Assembly (NCBI RefSeq): GCF_036880405.1 | Contig: NZ_JBAJJM010000007.1 | Coordinates: forward strand, 258,891-322,890 | From: Mannheimia indoligenes | Lineage (GTDB): Bacteria; Pseudomonadota; Gammaproteobacteria; Enterobacterales; Pasteurellaceae | Reading direction: 5' to 3' | Length of the DNA stretch: 64,000 nt | Shown: piece after piece, positions 44,097-52,466 of the stretch | Layout: the number at the start of each line of letters is the position of its first letter | How positions within the stretch are numbered: the stretch's first letter is position 1 | Position numbers and translations under genes: made by a program | The notes under the pieces: model-generated | Told to the model about the DNA's origin: nothing | What the model saw: only the letters and a program-made list of their open reading frames with translations | The model's database searches: none

Positions 44097-44666
44097 ATGA
44101 GCGAAACAACTATTAACGATTTTTCACTGCTTTGCCGTCTATTTGGCAATTTATTTTACCGTAACCCAACAGATCCGATTCTAGCCGGTACATTTAATTG
44201 GCTTGCACAAGGCGGATTACGACAACATTGGGCATTAAGCACAGATGCACAAAGCGAGAATGCGTTGAATATTTTGCAAAAGAGTGCTAACCCTACGCAA
44301 TTAGAAGCAAGCTATCAAGCACTTTTTGCAGAAAATGGGGCTATTGCTACAACAATTTCTACCTATGGTTTATCTGTTGAGGATTTTGTAACATTCCGCC
44401 AAGAGCGAGCAATGCCCGCATTAGAGAATGCAGATCACGTTGCATTATTACTTTTAACCGCCTCGTGGATTGAAGACAATCTTGACTCTACACTTGCACA
44501 AAAAACACTATTTGAGCGTTTTTTGCTCCCTTGTGCCAGTCAATTTTTAGGTAAAGTAGAAGCCTTTGATAGTGGTTTTTATAAAGCTCTGGCTCAATTA
44601 ACCCGTGATGCCTTAAGTGCTATGGCTGATGAGCTTGAAGAAAGCGAGCAAGAAGCAGTAGAATAA
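44097..44666 (+). CDS. TorD/DmsD-family chaperone, YcdY-like
   Basis: This 189-residue all-helical protein has the opening FSLLCRLFGNLFYRNPTDPIL, the central ASYQALFAENGA and the ending FLGKVEAFDSGFYKALAQLTRDALSAMADELEE, close to E. coli YcdY. Family members assist folding or cofactor loading of metalloenzymes (YcdY with the zinc phosphatase YcdX). No such partner lies next to it; the following gene is a lipoprotein. The start lacks an obvious Shine-Dalgarno. Confidence 0.85.
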   Translation: MSETTINDFSLLCRLFGNLFYRNPTDPILAGTFNWLAQGGLRQHWALSTDAQSENALNILQKSANPTQLEASYQALFAENGAIATTISTYGLSVEDFVTFRQERAMPALENADHVALLLLTASWIEDNLDSTLAQKTLFERFLLPCASQFLGKVEAFDSGFYKALAQLTRDALSAMADELEESEQEAVE

Positions 44667-44709
44667 ACAACCAATTCAACTAAGTGAATTTGGATATGAG
44701 GACTTGGAT

Positions 44710-45102
44710 ATGAAAATAGCAAAATTAGGTTTAACCCTTTCGCTTTCATTCATTTTAACCGCCTGTGCCTTAACGCCTGAACAACAAGCGGAACGCCGAG
44801 CGAAACAAGTAAGAGCGGAACAAGATTTGCAAGTACAACTGGCAAAACAATGCGATGTTGAAGCCGCAGAATTAATGCACCAACAATTTAATCCGCCGCT
44901 TAGTCAAACAGAGAAAGAAGAAGCTGCATTTAAAAAGCGTTATGCAGAAAAAGTTAATGACCCAATGTTTCAAGCCTGTTATAAAATGGCGTGGCAAAAC
45001 TACAAATCTCAGTTAGAACTGGAAGAAATGCGTTGGAATTACGAGAGGGAAATGTATTGGGGCGGTTGGGATAGCTGGCGTTATTGCTATTATTGTTGGT
45101 AA
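44710..45102 (+). CDS. Small lipoprotein with aromatic C-terminus, unknown function
   Basis: This 130-residue protein begins with a lipoprotein signal peptide, lipobox LTAC with Cys19. ATG 44710 has GAGGA seven bases upstream, better than the in-frame TTG at 44704. The mature part is highly charged and helical, with cysteines at residues about 46 and 95, and ends in a Trp/Tyr/Cys-rich tail (YWGGWDSWRYCYYCW). I do not recognise a characterised family. It follows the YcdY-like gene by about 40 bases and may be co-transcribed. Confidence 0.75.
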   Translation: MKIAKLGLTLSLSFILTACALTPEQQAERRAKQVRAEQDLQVQLAKQCDVEAAELMHQQFNPPLSQTEKEEAAFKKRYAEKVNDPMFQACYKMAWQNYKSQLELEEMRWNYEREMYWGGWDSWRYCYYCW

Positions 45103-45107
45103 TAAAT

Positions 45108-45165
45108 ACAAGCGGTCATTTTTCTTCGATTTTTTGTAAAAAACTTGAGAAAAATAACCGCTTGT
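45108..45165. terminator. Inverted uptake-signal pair between lipoprotein and YccT-like genes
   Basis: ACAAGCGGT-cATTTTT (45108 onward) and AAAAAtaACCGCTTGT (ending 45165) form an imperfect stem between convergent genes. Confidence 0.6.
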
Positions 45166-45178
45166 TAAAGCCAAATTC

Positions 45179-45787
45179 TTATTTTGCGTTTTGCTTCGCC
45201 CAATCTAAGAAACGTTTTTGGGTTTCTTTATCCGCTTTTTGGAATAAAAGTTGTAATTCAGCATCTGAAACTTTATTCGTATCGACAATAATTTGTCCTT
45301 TTGCCTCAAACGGTGCTGTCGCAAATTTTTCAACAGACGCAACATTCTTAGCTAAATTATATTTACTCAAGTTTTCTTCCACACGCGTACTCGCTAAAAA
45401 ACCTTCGCCTTTTAAGAAATCTTGCTTGTGAGCAATCACTTTTCCTGAATCGGTTTTAATCGTTACCGTTTGGTTTTCTTTAAATTTACGCAGATCTAAT
45501 TTTGATTTTAATCTCGGAGTTTCTAATTTGGCATTTTCCGCTGTGCCTTGAAAGGTCAAGATCATTTGATCGGAATTAAAGTAATCGCCATCAATTGTTC
45601 CACCAACTTCCACAACAACTTGATGAGTTTTATTTTCACTGATTTGCACAGAAGTTGTTCCTTTTTTTACTCGCTGTCCATCAAAAGCTAAAATTTCTAC
45701 CATTGATGAGGAACTTAATGTACCGGCAACGCTTAGAGAACTTACAACTAACGCTGCCGCCGTTAATACCATTTTGGTTAATTTCAT
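45179..45787 (-). CDS. YccT-like exported protein (DUF2057)
   Basis: This 202-residue protein has a signal peptide cut near SVAG (residue 21-22). The N-terminal MVEILAFDGQRVKKG and C-terminal LQLLFQKADKETQKRFLDWAKQ match the DUF2057/YccT family. E. coli YccT (CsgI) has been linked to curli inhibition; Pasteurellaceae lack curli as far as I know, so the role here is open. Divergent from corC. Confidence 0.8.
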   Translation of the reverse strand: MKLTKMVLTAAALVVSSLSVAGTLSSSSMVEILAFDGQRVKKGTTSVQISENKTHQVVVEVGGTIDGDYFNSDQMILTFQGTAENAKLETPRLKSKLDLRKFKENQTVTIKTDSGKVIAHKQDFLKGEGFLASTRVEENLSKYNLAKNVASVEKFATAPFEAKGQIIVDTNKVSDAELQLLFQKADKETQKRFLDWAKQNAK

Positions 45788-45925
45788 TTAAAACCCCTAA
45801 AATAATTTACGAAACAAAAAGATTTTGCTTATCCTATGCTAATTTGAATGAAAATAGCAATGTTTTATTTGATTTGTTACCGAATTTGCTTATTATAAGC
45901 GTAATTTATTTAACTGGAACAAACT

Positions 45926-46825
45926 ATGAGTGATGAGCAGCAAAATATAAATACAACTGAAAAATCGGAGAAAAAATCCATTTTACACTCTCTATTTAGT
46001 GGGCTTTTTCAAAATGAGCCTAAAAACCGTGAAGATTTGGTTGAGGTCATTCGAGATTCTGTTGAGAATGAACTGATTGATAGCGACACCAGAGAAATGC
46101 TTGAAGGGGTAATGGAAATCTCTGAATTACGGGTTCGGGATATTATGATTCCTCGTTCACAAATTGTATTTATTGATGCTAATGAACCACTGGAAATTTT
46201 TATTGATGTGATTGTGGAATCCGCCCACTCACGTTTTCCTGTTATTCGTGGCGAGAAAGATACCATTGAAGGCATTCTGCATTCAAAAGATTTGCTCAAA
46301 TATTTACGTTCTGATTCTGAGCCATTTAATCTGCAAGAAATTCTACGCCCAGCCGTAATTGTGCCGGAAAGTAAGCGATTAGACAGAATGTTAAAAGAAT
46401 TCCGTTCCGAGCGTTTTCATATGGCAGTCGTAGTTGATGAATTTGGGGCTGTATCCGGTTTAGTTACTATTGAAGATATTCTTGAACAAATTGTTGGGGA
46501 TATTGATGATGAGTTTGATGAAGAAGAAGTGAAGCCGATTCGCCAGCTTTCGAGACATACTTATGCTGTATTACCACTTACTGATATTAAAAAATTCAAT
46601 GAGTTTTTTGCAACCAACTTCAATGATGAAGAGGTTGATACCATTGGTGGGCTGATAATGAAAGCATTTGGTTACTTCCCAAAACGTGGCGAACAAATTG
46701 AACTGGAAGGCATTGGTTTTAAAGTAACTTCTGCTAATAGTCGCCAGTTAATTCAACTGCGAGTAACGCTTTCTGATGAACAATTAGAAAAAATGGAACA
46801 ACACTCGCAAAGCGAAGAAGAATAA
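45926..46825 (+). CDS. corC: CorC/HlyC-family CBS-domain protein (YbeX)
   Basis: This 299-residue cytoplasmic protein has paired CBS domains (about residues 68-190; VRDIMIPRSQIVFID, VVDEFGAVSGLVTIEDILEQIVGDIDDEFDEE) and a C-terminal CorC transporter-associated domain (about 205-290). It is implicated in Mg/Co efflux and, in E. coli, ribosome quality. It precedes lnt, as in E. coli ybeX-lnt. Confidence 0.92.
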   Translation: MSDEQQNINTTEKSEKKSILHSLFSGLFQNEPKNREDLVEVIRDSVENELIDSDTREMLEGVMEISELRVRDIMIPRSQIVFIDANEPLEIFIDVIVESAHSRFPVIRGEKDTIEGILHSKDLLKYLRSDSEPFNLQEILRPAVIVPESKRLDRMLKEFRSERFHMAVVVDEFGAVSGLVTIEDILEQIVGDIDDEFDEEEVKPIRQLSRHTYAVLPLTDIKKFNEFFATNFNDEEVDTIGGLIMKAFGYFPKRGEQIELEGIGFKVTSANSRQLIQLRVTLSDEQLEKMEQHSQSEEE

Positions 46826-46882
46826 ATTTTTTAATTATCTAAAAGGCACGTTTAGGCGTGCCTCTCTTATTTAGTGAGAACT

Positions 46883-48388
46883 ATGAATTTTGCAAAAAAT
46901 CCACCAATTATAACCGCTTGTATTGCTACTCTACTGCTAGGTGCCATTGGCACTTTCGCTTACTCTCCGTTTGGTATTTGGCTTCTCGCCTTTATCTCCT
47001 GTGCAGGCTTAATTTGGGCGGCAACACTTGAGCAGAGAAAAACCGCATTGTGGGCAACATTCGCTTGGTCTATAGGCTATTTCTGCACAGGCGTGAACTG
47101 GGTATCGGTCAGTATGACTCAATTCGGTGGAGTACCTGTAGTCGTTAGTTATATCGCTGTTTTTCTACTTGCTTGTTATTTAGCCATTTATAACTTGCTC
47201 TTTAGCGTTCTCTCACGCAAATTCAGGCTGAATAACCCGTTTGCTCTCGCAGCAATTTTCACCTTTAGCGAATATTTGCGTGGCGTGGTATTTACAGGTT
47301 TCCCTTGGCTACAATTTGGTTATAGCTTAATTGATAGCCCTTTTTCTGGTATCGCTCCAATTTTTGGGGTAGAAGGATTAACTTTCTTTGTAGTAGTAGC
47401 GAGTGGCTATTTAGTCAAACTGCTGAAGCAAGAAAGCAAACCACTCAAATCACTCACATTACTAGCGGTCATTTTTTCGTTAAGTTTTGCAACCCGCTTA
47501 CTTAACTTTGTGCAAATTGATGAAGAAAAACAACCGCTTGTAGTAAGCCTTGTGCAAGGAAATATTGAGCAGAAAATGAAATGGGATCCTCAGCATTTCA
47601 ATTTTAGTGTAAAAACCTACGAGCAACTCATTCTGCCTTATTTAGGTAAAACCGATGTAATTATTTTGCCTGAATCTGCAATCCCTGCTCTTGAAAATCA
47701 AATTGGCGGCATTTTAGGTGCTTTAGATAATCTCTCTCGCCAAACCGGTAGTGAAATTATTATCGGCACGCTCTATGAAAATGAGAAAGCGGAATTGTTT
47801 AATAGCACAGTGCTGTTAGGGCAAGACAAGCCTTACAATTTACACCTCAGCAAGCGTTATAACAAACATCATCTAGTACCATTTGGTGAATATGTGCCCT
47901 TTGGCTCGGTATTGGATTGGATGCGAGAAGTCTTTATTCTACCTATTAATCTTTCTCAAGGCAGCTTTATTCAAAGCCCAATGATGGCAAAAAACAACCG
48001 TTTTAATCTGGCAATTTGCTATGAAATTATTTTTGGCGATCAGGTGCAACAAAACCAAAAAAGTCAAAATGCGGATTATCTCTTAACCATTACTAATGAT
48101 GCGTGGTTTGGCTCAAGTATTGGTCCGTGGCAACATTTCCAAATGGCAAGAATGCGAGCGTTAGAACTTGGCAAACCCCTTGTACGAGCAGCAAATACCG
48201 GGATCACTGCTATTGTGGATGCAAATGGAAAAGTTATTCAGCAACTGCCTCAATTTACCACAGAGGTGCTGACCGCTACCCTCAAGCCAACCAAAGGCGA
48301 TACACCTTTCAAACAATTTGGCTCTTGGCTGATTTATGGATTGAGTTTAATCTGTTTAATCATTAGCTTCTTGATTAGAAGAAGATAA
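46883..48388 (+). CDS. lnt: Apolipoprotein N-acyltransferase
   Basis: Lnt adds the third acyl chain to the N-terminal cysteine of lipoproteins in the inner membrane. ATG 46883 is preferred (501 residues); a GTG at 46874 is also open. About six N-terminal transmembrane helices lead to a periplasmic nitrilase domain with the catalytic Glu (ILPESAIPAL, about 263), Lys and Cys (FNLAICYEIIF, about 379), then a final helix. The coding region includes several uptake-signal cores near 46910, 47466 and 47530. Terminator downstream. Confidence 0.94.
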   Translation: MNFAKNPPIITACIATLLLGAIGTFAYSPFGIWLLAFISCAGLIWAATLEQRKTALWATFAWSIGYFCTGVNWVSVSMTQFGGVPVVVSYIAVFLLACYLAIYNLLFSVLSRKFRLNNPFALAAIFTFSEYLRGVVFTGFPWLQFGYSLIDSPFSGIAPIFGVEGLTFFVVVASGYLVKLLKQESKPLKSLTLLAVIFSLSFATRLLNFVQIDEEKQPLVVSLVQGNIEQKMKWDPQHFNFSVKTYEQLILPYLGKTDVIILPESAIPALENQIGGILGALDNLSRQTGSEIIIGTLYENEKAELFNSTVLLGQDKPYNLHLSKRYNKHHLVPFGEYVPFGSVLDWMREVFILPINLSQGSFIQSPMMAKNNRFNLAICYEIIFGDQVQQNQKSQNADYLLTITNDAWFGSSIGPWQHFQMARMRALELGKPLVRAANTGITAIVDANGKVIQQLPQFTTEVLTATLKPTKGDTPFKQFGSWLIYGLSLICLIISFLIRRR

Positions 48389-48428
48389 AAAAATCCCCTT
48401 AGCATTTCGTTCTAAGGGGATTTTTTAA
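48388..48428. terminator. Bidirectional terminator between lnt and ribH
   Basis: AAAAATCCCCTTAG / CTAAGGGGATTTTT stem around a short loop, with A/T runs on both sides, between convergent genes. Confidence 0.9.
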
Positions 48429-48432
48429 TTTG

Positions 48433-48897
48433 TTAGCCTAACATTTTTAATAGGTTAGCCATTTCGATCGCAACCATCGCACACTCTTCGCCTTTATTAC
48501 CGGCTTTAGTGCCTGAACGCTCAATCGCCTGCTCTAGGTTTTCTACGGTTAAAATACCATTGATAATCGGCACACCGGTTTCTAATGCAGAACTACTAAT
48601 GCCTTTTGCTGATTCATTTACCACCACATCATAATGGCTGGTTGCTCCACGCACCACCGCACCTAAACAGATAATCGCATCATATTTCCCACTTTGTGCC
48701 ATTTTTTTTGCTGCAATTGAGATTTCTAATGCACCCGGTACCCAAACAGTATCAATATTTTCTGCTTCCACTCCGTGACGAAGCAATTTATCAGTTGCAC
48801 CGTTGAGCAGTTGATCAATAAAGATTTTATGCCAGTTCGTTGCCACAATACCGAATTTTAAACCTGTCGCAATATAATTACCTTGAAATGTTGCCAT
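48433..48897 (-). CDS. ribH: 6,7-dimethyl-8-ribityllumazine synthase
   Basis: RibH condenses the ribityl-pyrimidine with dihydroxybutanone phosphate. The 154 residues contain VWVPGALEISIAAKKM, CLGAVVRGATSHYDVV and the NGILTVENLEQAIERSGTKAGNKGEE motif. It is last in the riboflavin operon. About 105 bases with an uptake signal separate it from ribBA. Confidence 0.96.
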   Translation of the reverse strand: MATFQGNYIATGLKFGIVATNWHKIFIDQLLNGATDKLLRHGVEAENIDTVWVPGALEISIAAKKMAQSGKYDAIICLGAVVRGATSHYDVVVNESAKGISSSALETGVPIINGILTVENLEQAIERSGTKAGNKGEECAMVAIEMANLLKMLG

Positions 48898-49002
48898 TTT
48901 TGTTTTCCTTCTTTAAAAATAAATTTGATATTTGAATTAAGCACTACAAGCGGTCATTTTTCACTAAATGTTTGCAAATTACCCTTGTACCAGAGAATTT
49001 CA

Positions 49003-50202
49003 TTAAAAATTAAACATATGTCGCATTTTGTGCTGTTTAACTTTGAGGTATTCCAAATCGTGTTCGTTTGGCTCAACCATAATTGGCTCACGAGCGACCA
49101 CATTTAAACCTTGCTCAATAAGTCCTTCAATTTTTGCAGGATTATTAGTGAGCAAACGAATAGACTTCACACCGAGCTTTTCAAACATTTGAGCCGCAAT
49201 GTAATATTCACGCTCATCATCCTTAAAGCCTAGTGCAAGATTAGCTTCAACAGTATCCATTCCTCTATCTTGCAATTCATAAGCACGTAGTTTGTTGATT
49301 AAGCCAATGCCTCGTCCTTCTTGGCGTAAATAAAGTACGACACCTCTGCCCTCTGCTTCAACTTGGCTCATTGCCGCAGCAAATTGTTGCCCACAATCGC
49401 AACGTTGAGAACCAAACGCATCACCTGTTAAACATTCTGAATGAATACGACATAACACATTTTCGCCATCGCCAATATCGCCTTTTACCAGTGCAACGTG
49501 CTCTTTGCCAGATAAAGTTTCAACAAAGCTATGTGCTTTAAATTCACCATATTTAGTCGGCATATTCACAACCGATACTACATCAACCAGGCTATCGTGT
49601 TTTCTACGATACTCTTGCAGCTGCTGAATGGTAATAAACGGCATATTATGCTCTTTCGCAAAGGCTTGAAGTTCAGGCATTTGCATCATCGTGCCGTCTT
49701 CTGCCATAATTTCACAGCAAAGTCCTGCCGGTTTTAAACCTGCAAGACGAGCCAAATCCACCGTAGCTTCGGTATGACCATTACGCACCAACACCCCACC
49801 ATCTTTTGCCACTAAGGGAAAAACGTGCCCCGGGCGGCGGAAATCTTCTGCTTTTGCGTTCTCATCTAATATTTTCATACAAGTGAGAGAACGCTCAAAA
49901 GCCGAAATGCCAGTGCCCGTCTCAATATGATCGACAGAAACGGTAAACGCTGTTTGATGATTATCTTTATTTACGACCACCATCGGGTGAAAATCCAATC
50001 GCTCCGCAATGTCGGTAGAAATAGGTGTACAAATTAAACCTTTGCCATATTTCGCCATAAAATTGATATTTTCCGGTGTGGCAAATTCTGCTGCACAGAT
50101 GAAATCGCCCTCGTTTTCACGATCCGCATCATCACTGACTAAAATAATTTTACCTGCGGCAATCGCTTGAATAGCTTCTTCTACAGTTGAAAATTTAAAC
50201 AT
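49003..50202 (-). CDS. ribBA: Bifunctional DHBP synthase / GTP cyclohydrolase II (RibBA)
   Basis: This 399-residue fusion supplies both riboflavin precursors. The N-terminal DHBP synthase (about 1-200) has VSDDADRENEGDF and RPGHVFPLVAKDGGVLVRNGHTEA. The C-terminal cyclohydrolase (about 205-399) has the zinc motif CLTGDAFGSQRCDCG and RQEGRGIGLINKLRAY. AAGGATA precedes the ATG. It follows ribE by 11 bases. Confidence 0.96.
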   Translation of the reverse strand: MFKFSTVEEAIQAIAAGKIILVSDDADRENEGDFICAAEFATPENINFMAKYGKGLICTPISTDIAERLDFHPMVVVNKDNHQTAFTVSVDHIETGTGISAFERSLTCMKILDENAKAEDFRRPGHVFPLVAKDGGVLVRNGHTEATVDLARLAGLKPAGLCCEIMAEDGTMMQMPELQAFAKEHNMPFITIQQLQEYRRKHDSLVDVVSVVNMPTKYGEFKAHSFVETLSGKEHVALVKGDIGDGENVLCRIHSECLTGDAFGSQRCDCGQQFAAAMSQVEAEGRGVVLYLRQEGRGIGLINKLRAYELQDRGMDTVEANLALGFKDDEREYYIAAQMFEKLGVKSIRLLTNNPAKIEGLIEQGLNVVAREPIMVEPNEHDLEYLKVKQHKMRHMFNF

Positions 50203-50213
50203 TATTTATCCTT

Positions 50214-50861
50214 TTAAAATCCTGCATTTTTTAGAAAATCGACCGTAAGTTTACTCGGTGGGTTTTCAGGTTCTTTTTTCAATAAAAACTGTTCGATATA
50301 TTTACCGACAATATCGTTTTCTAAATTCACAAGGCTACCGATTTTTTTCGAGCCTAAATTTGTTTCTTTGATCGTATGCGGAATAATCGATACACGAAAT
50401 GATTCGTCATTCACATCAACTACGGTTAAGCTAATGCCATCAATAGTAATTGAGCCTTTCTCAATGATATAACGCAATAGTTTCGGCGAAGCATTGATAC
50501 GATACCAAGTGGCATTATCCGCAGGGGTAATTTCAGCAACGGTACCTGTTCCGTCAATATGACCTGATACAATATGCCCTCCGAAACGTCCATTTGCCGC
50601 CATTGCTCGCTCTAAATTAACCGGACTGTTTAGGCTCAATTCGCCAAGTGAGGTGCGTTTTAGGGTTTCCGACATCACATCTGCGGTAAATTGCTCTTTC
50701 GTGAAAGAAGTTACCGTTAAACAAACACCATTTACCGCAATGCTATCGCCTAATTGCACATCAGTAAGCACTTTTTTAGCTTTGACAGTAACAACCGCAA
50801 ATTCGCCTTGCTTTTTGATTTGTGCGATTTGACCGACTTCTTCGATAATACCTGTGAACAT
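50214..50861 (-). CDS. ribE: Riboflavin synthase alpha chain
   Basis: This 215-residue protein disproportionates two lumazines to riboflavin. Two internal lumazine-binding repeats are visible: MFTGIIEEVGQI with GDSIAVNGVCLTV in the first, and HIDGTGTVAEI with GSITIDGISLTVV in the second. Its start abuts the ribD stop, indicating coupling. The symbol is ribC in E. coli usage. Confidence 0.95.
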   Translation of the reverse strand: MFTGIIEEVGQIAQIKKQGEFAVVTVKAKKVLTDVQLGDSIAVNGVCLTVTSFTKEQFTADVMSETLKRTSLGELSLNSPVNLERAMAANGRFGGHIVSGHIDGTGTVAEITPADNATWYRINASPKLLRYIIEKGSITIDGISLTVVDVNDESFRVSIIPHTIKETNLGSKKIGSLVNLENDIVGKYIEQFLLKKEPENPPSKLTVDFLKNAGF

Positions 50862-51956
50862 TTATTTTCCTTGCTTCACTTCATAATCTAATAAAATATC
50901 TTCACCGATCAGCTCGGTAGATTTCAGTTTTAATTTGACCGCTTGGGCTAACTCGCCTATTCCCTCTCCGCTGATTGGGGTTTTAGCATTTTGTCCACCC
51001 ACCAATTTGGGGGCGATATAGCAATGCACTCTGTTTACACAACCTGATTTTAATGCACTGAAATTCAGATTTGAGCCGCCCTCAATTAACAAACTATCAA
51101 TTTGCATTTCGCCTAGTTTTTGCAAAAGATCGAGCAAATCTACCCGCTTGTTATCCGCTTTTGTTACAACAATTTCCACACCAAATTGTTGATAGGCTTC
51201 GTGGGCTTTCGTGTCATCATTTAATGTTGCAATAACGGTGCGATATTCTTTTGCTGTTTGCACTAATTTGCAATCTAGTGGCGTTCTTAACTGACTATCA
51301 CAAACAATTCTCACGGGCTGCTTGGCATTCGGCATTCGGCTATTGAGCATTGGATCATCAGATAATACTGTTTCAACACCGACCATAATTGAGCTGTATT
51401 GATGGCGGGTTTCTTGTACTTTTGCCCGAGCTTGTTCGCCCGTAATCCATTTTGATTCGCCTGTACTTGTGGCTATTTTCCCGTCTGCTGTCATTGCATA
51501 TTTAAGCAATACATAAGGACGTTTGGTTTGAATATAATGAAAAAAAATCGGATTTAACTCATCACATTCTGCCCGCATAAAATCTGCAACGACCTCTACC
51601 CCAGCTGCTCTAAGCTGCTCTGCTCCTTTACCTGAAACAAGTGGATTTGGATCACGAGAGCCGATGAACACTTTCTTAATTCCTCGCTCAATCAATAAGT
51701 TAGAACAAGGCGGCGTTCGTCCATAATGGCAGCAAGGCTCAAGCGTAACGTAAGCAGTAGCTCCTACCAAATCCTGCTCGGAGCGTAAAATCGCATTACG
51801 TTCGGCGTGCCATTCTCCGTATTTTTCGTGGTAACCTTCAGCGACAATTTCGCCGTCTTTTACAATTACACAACCTACTAAAGGGTTCGGATTTGTCCAA
51901 CCTTTTGCTTTCTTGGCAAGTTCAATGGCATAAGCCATATATTGAGCATCTTTCAT
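50862..51956 (-). CDS. ribD: Riboflavin-specific deaminase/reductase RibD
   Basis: This 364-residue bifunctional enzyme has an N-terminal zinc deaminase (HAERNAI near residue 49, LEPCCHYGRTPPC) and a C-terminal reductase (KYAMTADGKIATSTGESKWITG, IEGGSNLNFSAL). It is first in ribD-ribE-ribBA-ribH, whose leader carries an FMN riboswitch. The ATG has no obvious Shine-Dalgarno in the aaaaatttgt stretch upstream. Confidence 0.95.
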   Translation of the reverse strand: MKDAQYMAYAIELAKKAKGWTNPNPLVGCVIVKDGEIVAEGYHEKYGEWHAERNAILRSEQDLVGATAYVTLEPCCHYGRTPPCSNLLIERGIKKVFIGSRDPNPLVSGKGAEQLRAAGVEVVADFMRAECDELNPIFFHYIQTKRPYVLLKYAMTADGKIATSTGESKWITGEQARAKVQETRHQYSSIMVGVETVLSDDPMLNSRMPNAKQPVRIVCDSQLRTPLDCKLVQTAKEYRTVIATLNDDTKAHEAYQQFGVEIVVTKADNKRVDLLDLLQKLGEMQIDSLLIEGGSNLNFSALKSGCVNRVHCYIAPKLVGGQNAKTPISGEGIGELAQAVKLKLKSTELIGEDILLDYEVKQGK

Positions 51957-52002
51957 ACAAATTTTTGATAAATTGAGGGCGTGATGAAAAGATTATTTTC
52001 AA

Positions 52003-52088
52003 TACAAGCGGTGAAATTTTAGGAAAATTTTGCAATTCCGCTTGTAGTTAAAATAATGAAGCCTTGAAATCTTACGATCTCAAGGCTT
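52003..52088 (-). promoter_or_regulatory. Hairpins in the rib leader between riboswitch and ribD
   Basis: On the reverse strand, a stem GCCTTGA / TCAAGGC (within 52059-52088) precedes a weak T-rich stretch, and an inverted uptake-signal pair (52003-52046) follows. Either could be the expression platform of the riboswitch; the T-runs are imperfect, so termination is not certain. Confidence 0.5.
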
Positions 52089-52140
52089 GCAAAAAAGGAA
52101 TGAAAAACAACCGCTTGCACAGTGCTTTCAATATGATAAC

Positions 52141-52260
52141 CTCTTCTTCCATCCAGACTATACTGTCGGTACCGGAGTTTCACCGGTTCCTGCCAAACCT
52201 TTTTCGTTTCGCTCGCGGACTTTACCGCCGATCGGGAATTTCACCCTGCCCTGAAGATTA
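52141..52260 (-). ncRNA. FMN riboswitch (RFN element) of the rib operon
   Basis: The reverse strand reads taatcttcagggcagggtga, then aattcccgatcggcggtaaa, gtccgcgagc, ggaaccggtgaaactccggt, accgacagtatagtctggat: the conserved RFN aptamer with its central junction. It lies about 185 bases upstream of ribD. FMN binding would repress the operon. Confidence 0.95.
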
Positions 52261-52272
52261 AAATTGGTGAGA

Positions 52273-52301
52273 ATTCTGCTCGCATTCTAAGTTTATGTCA
52301 A
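52273..52301 (-). promoter_or_regulatory. Candidate rib operon promoter
   Basis: TTGACA (52301-52296), 17-base spacer, CAGAAT (52278-52273) on the reverse strand, just before the riboswitch. Confidence 0.6.
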
Positions 52302-52402
52302 GCAAGAAATTGAGCAAATTGCTCTGGTTTTAACGATTGATTAAATCGTCATCATCTACTGTTTAAGCCTATTGAGTTTTTTTAATATAAATCAAATTTT
52401 CC

Positions 52403-52430
52403 CTTGTTTTTCCCAAATTCGTCCTCATAA
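52403..52430 (+). promoter_or_regulatory. Candidate sigma-32 promoter of lon
   Basis: CTTGTTT (52403-52409), 13-base spacer, CCTCATAA (52423-52430), the same geometry as the grpE promoter; lon starts 37 bases later. Confidence 0.6.
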
Positions 52431-52466
52431 TGGGATAACGATATTTTAGATAGAGAGAGCAAATTT

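Noticed and set aside
46844..46863. Hairpin between corC and lnt
   Set aside because: A 7-bp stem (AGGCACG/CGTGCCT) is present but no T-run follows, so I do not call a terminator.
52064..52261. Forward ORF of 65 codons
   Set aside because: It is antisense to the FMN riboswitch and its hairpins.
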